DNA of 6,281 nt from an uncultured Eubacteriales bacterium (GTDB lineage: Bacteria; Bacillota; Clostridia; Oscillospirales; Oscillospiraceae), in assembly GCA_900551495.1 (NCBI GenBank), contig URWG01000107.1, forward strand, positions 1 through 6,281. The letters run 5' to 3'. Each line of letters begins with the position of its first letter. Position 1 is the stretch's first letter. The notes under the pieces were generated by a model, which searched no databases, had not been told where the DNA came from, and saw nothing but the letters and a program-made list of their open reading frames with translations. The position numbers were made by a program, and so were the translations under genes. Of the stretch, positions 6,268 through 6,281 are shown piece by piece.

Positions 6268-6281
6268 TGAATAATGAATAA
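6268..6281 (+). repeat. Tandem repeat of TGAATAA, cut by the window edge
   Basis: Two perfect adjacent copies of TGAATAA fill the last 14 bases and may continue beyond the window. The sequence is AT-rich in contrast to the adjacent GC-rich palindrome and carries no coding signal. With two copies only, it could be a simple-sequence accident. Confidence 0.45.

Overview
This window reads as an ordinary chromosomal metabolic segment. It holds three complete, same-strand protein genes packed with little spacing, flanked at both ends by short non-coding stretches rich in perfect inverted repeats. The GC-rich coding sequence, strong AGGAGG ribosome binding sites and the protein types suggest a GC-rich Clostridia-class Firmicute, perhaps a gut Oscillospirales member (Faecalibacterium/Subdoligranulum-like). 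That placement is an inference from style, not from a marker gene.

Layout: 1-153 is non-coding. It holds four consecutive perfect hairpins (9-21, 43-66, 68-82, 85-115) followed by a strong ribosome binding site. 154-2601 encodes glycogen/maltodextrin phosphorylase (GlgP), with every key pyridoxal-phosphate and active-site residue I looked for present. 2598-4430 encodes a cytoplasmic GH13 alpha-glucan hydrolase of the neopullulanase/cyclomaltodextrinase/pullulanase-like group. Its ATG overlaps the glgP stop by four bases (ATGA), so the two are almost certainly co-transcribed and translationally coupled. 4431-4488 is a 58-base gap with a perfect TATAAT and a strong Shine-Dalgarno. 4489-6186 encodes a zinc-dependent M3-family oligoendopeptidase. 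6187-6281 is non-coding and carries a GC-rich palindrome bracketed by an 8-base direct repeat, then a 7-base tandem repeat cut by the window edge.

Function: GlgP removes glucose-1-phosphate from the outer chains of glycogen or maltodextrin and stalls near alpha-1,6 branches. The coupled GH13 enzyme could hydrolyse the limit dextrins or branch points that GlgP leaves, doing the job of GlgX-type debranching enzymes in other bacteria. The peptidase has no obvious metabolic link to the pair and is probably an independent or loosely linked transcription unit that degrades short cytoplasmic peptides.

I found no mobile-element gene, RNA gene, CRISPR array or defence gene, and no convincing new multi-gene system. 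The items most worth a second look are the hairpin cluster upstream of glgP, a strong hairpin inside the first codons of the GH13 gene, the direct-repeat-flanked palindrome at the right end, and a marked codon-pair preference (Glu-Phe written GAA-TTC) that creates eleven GAATTC sites.
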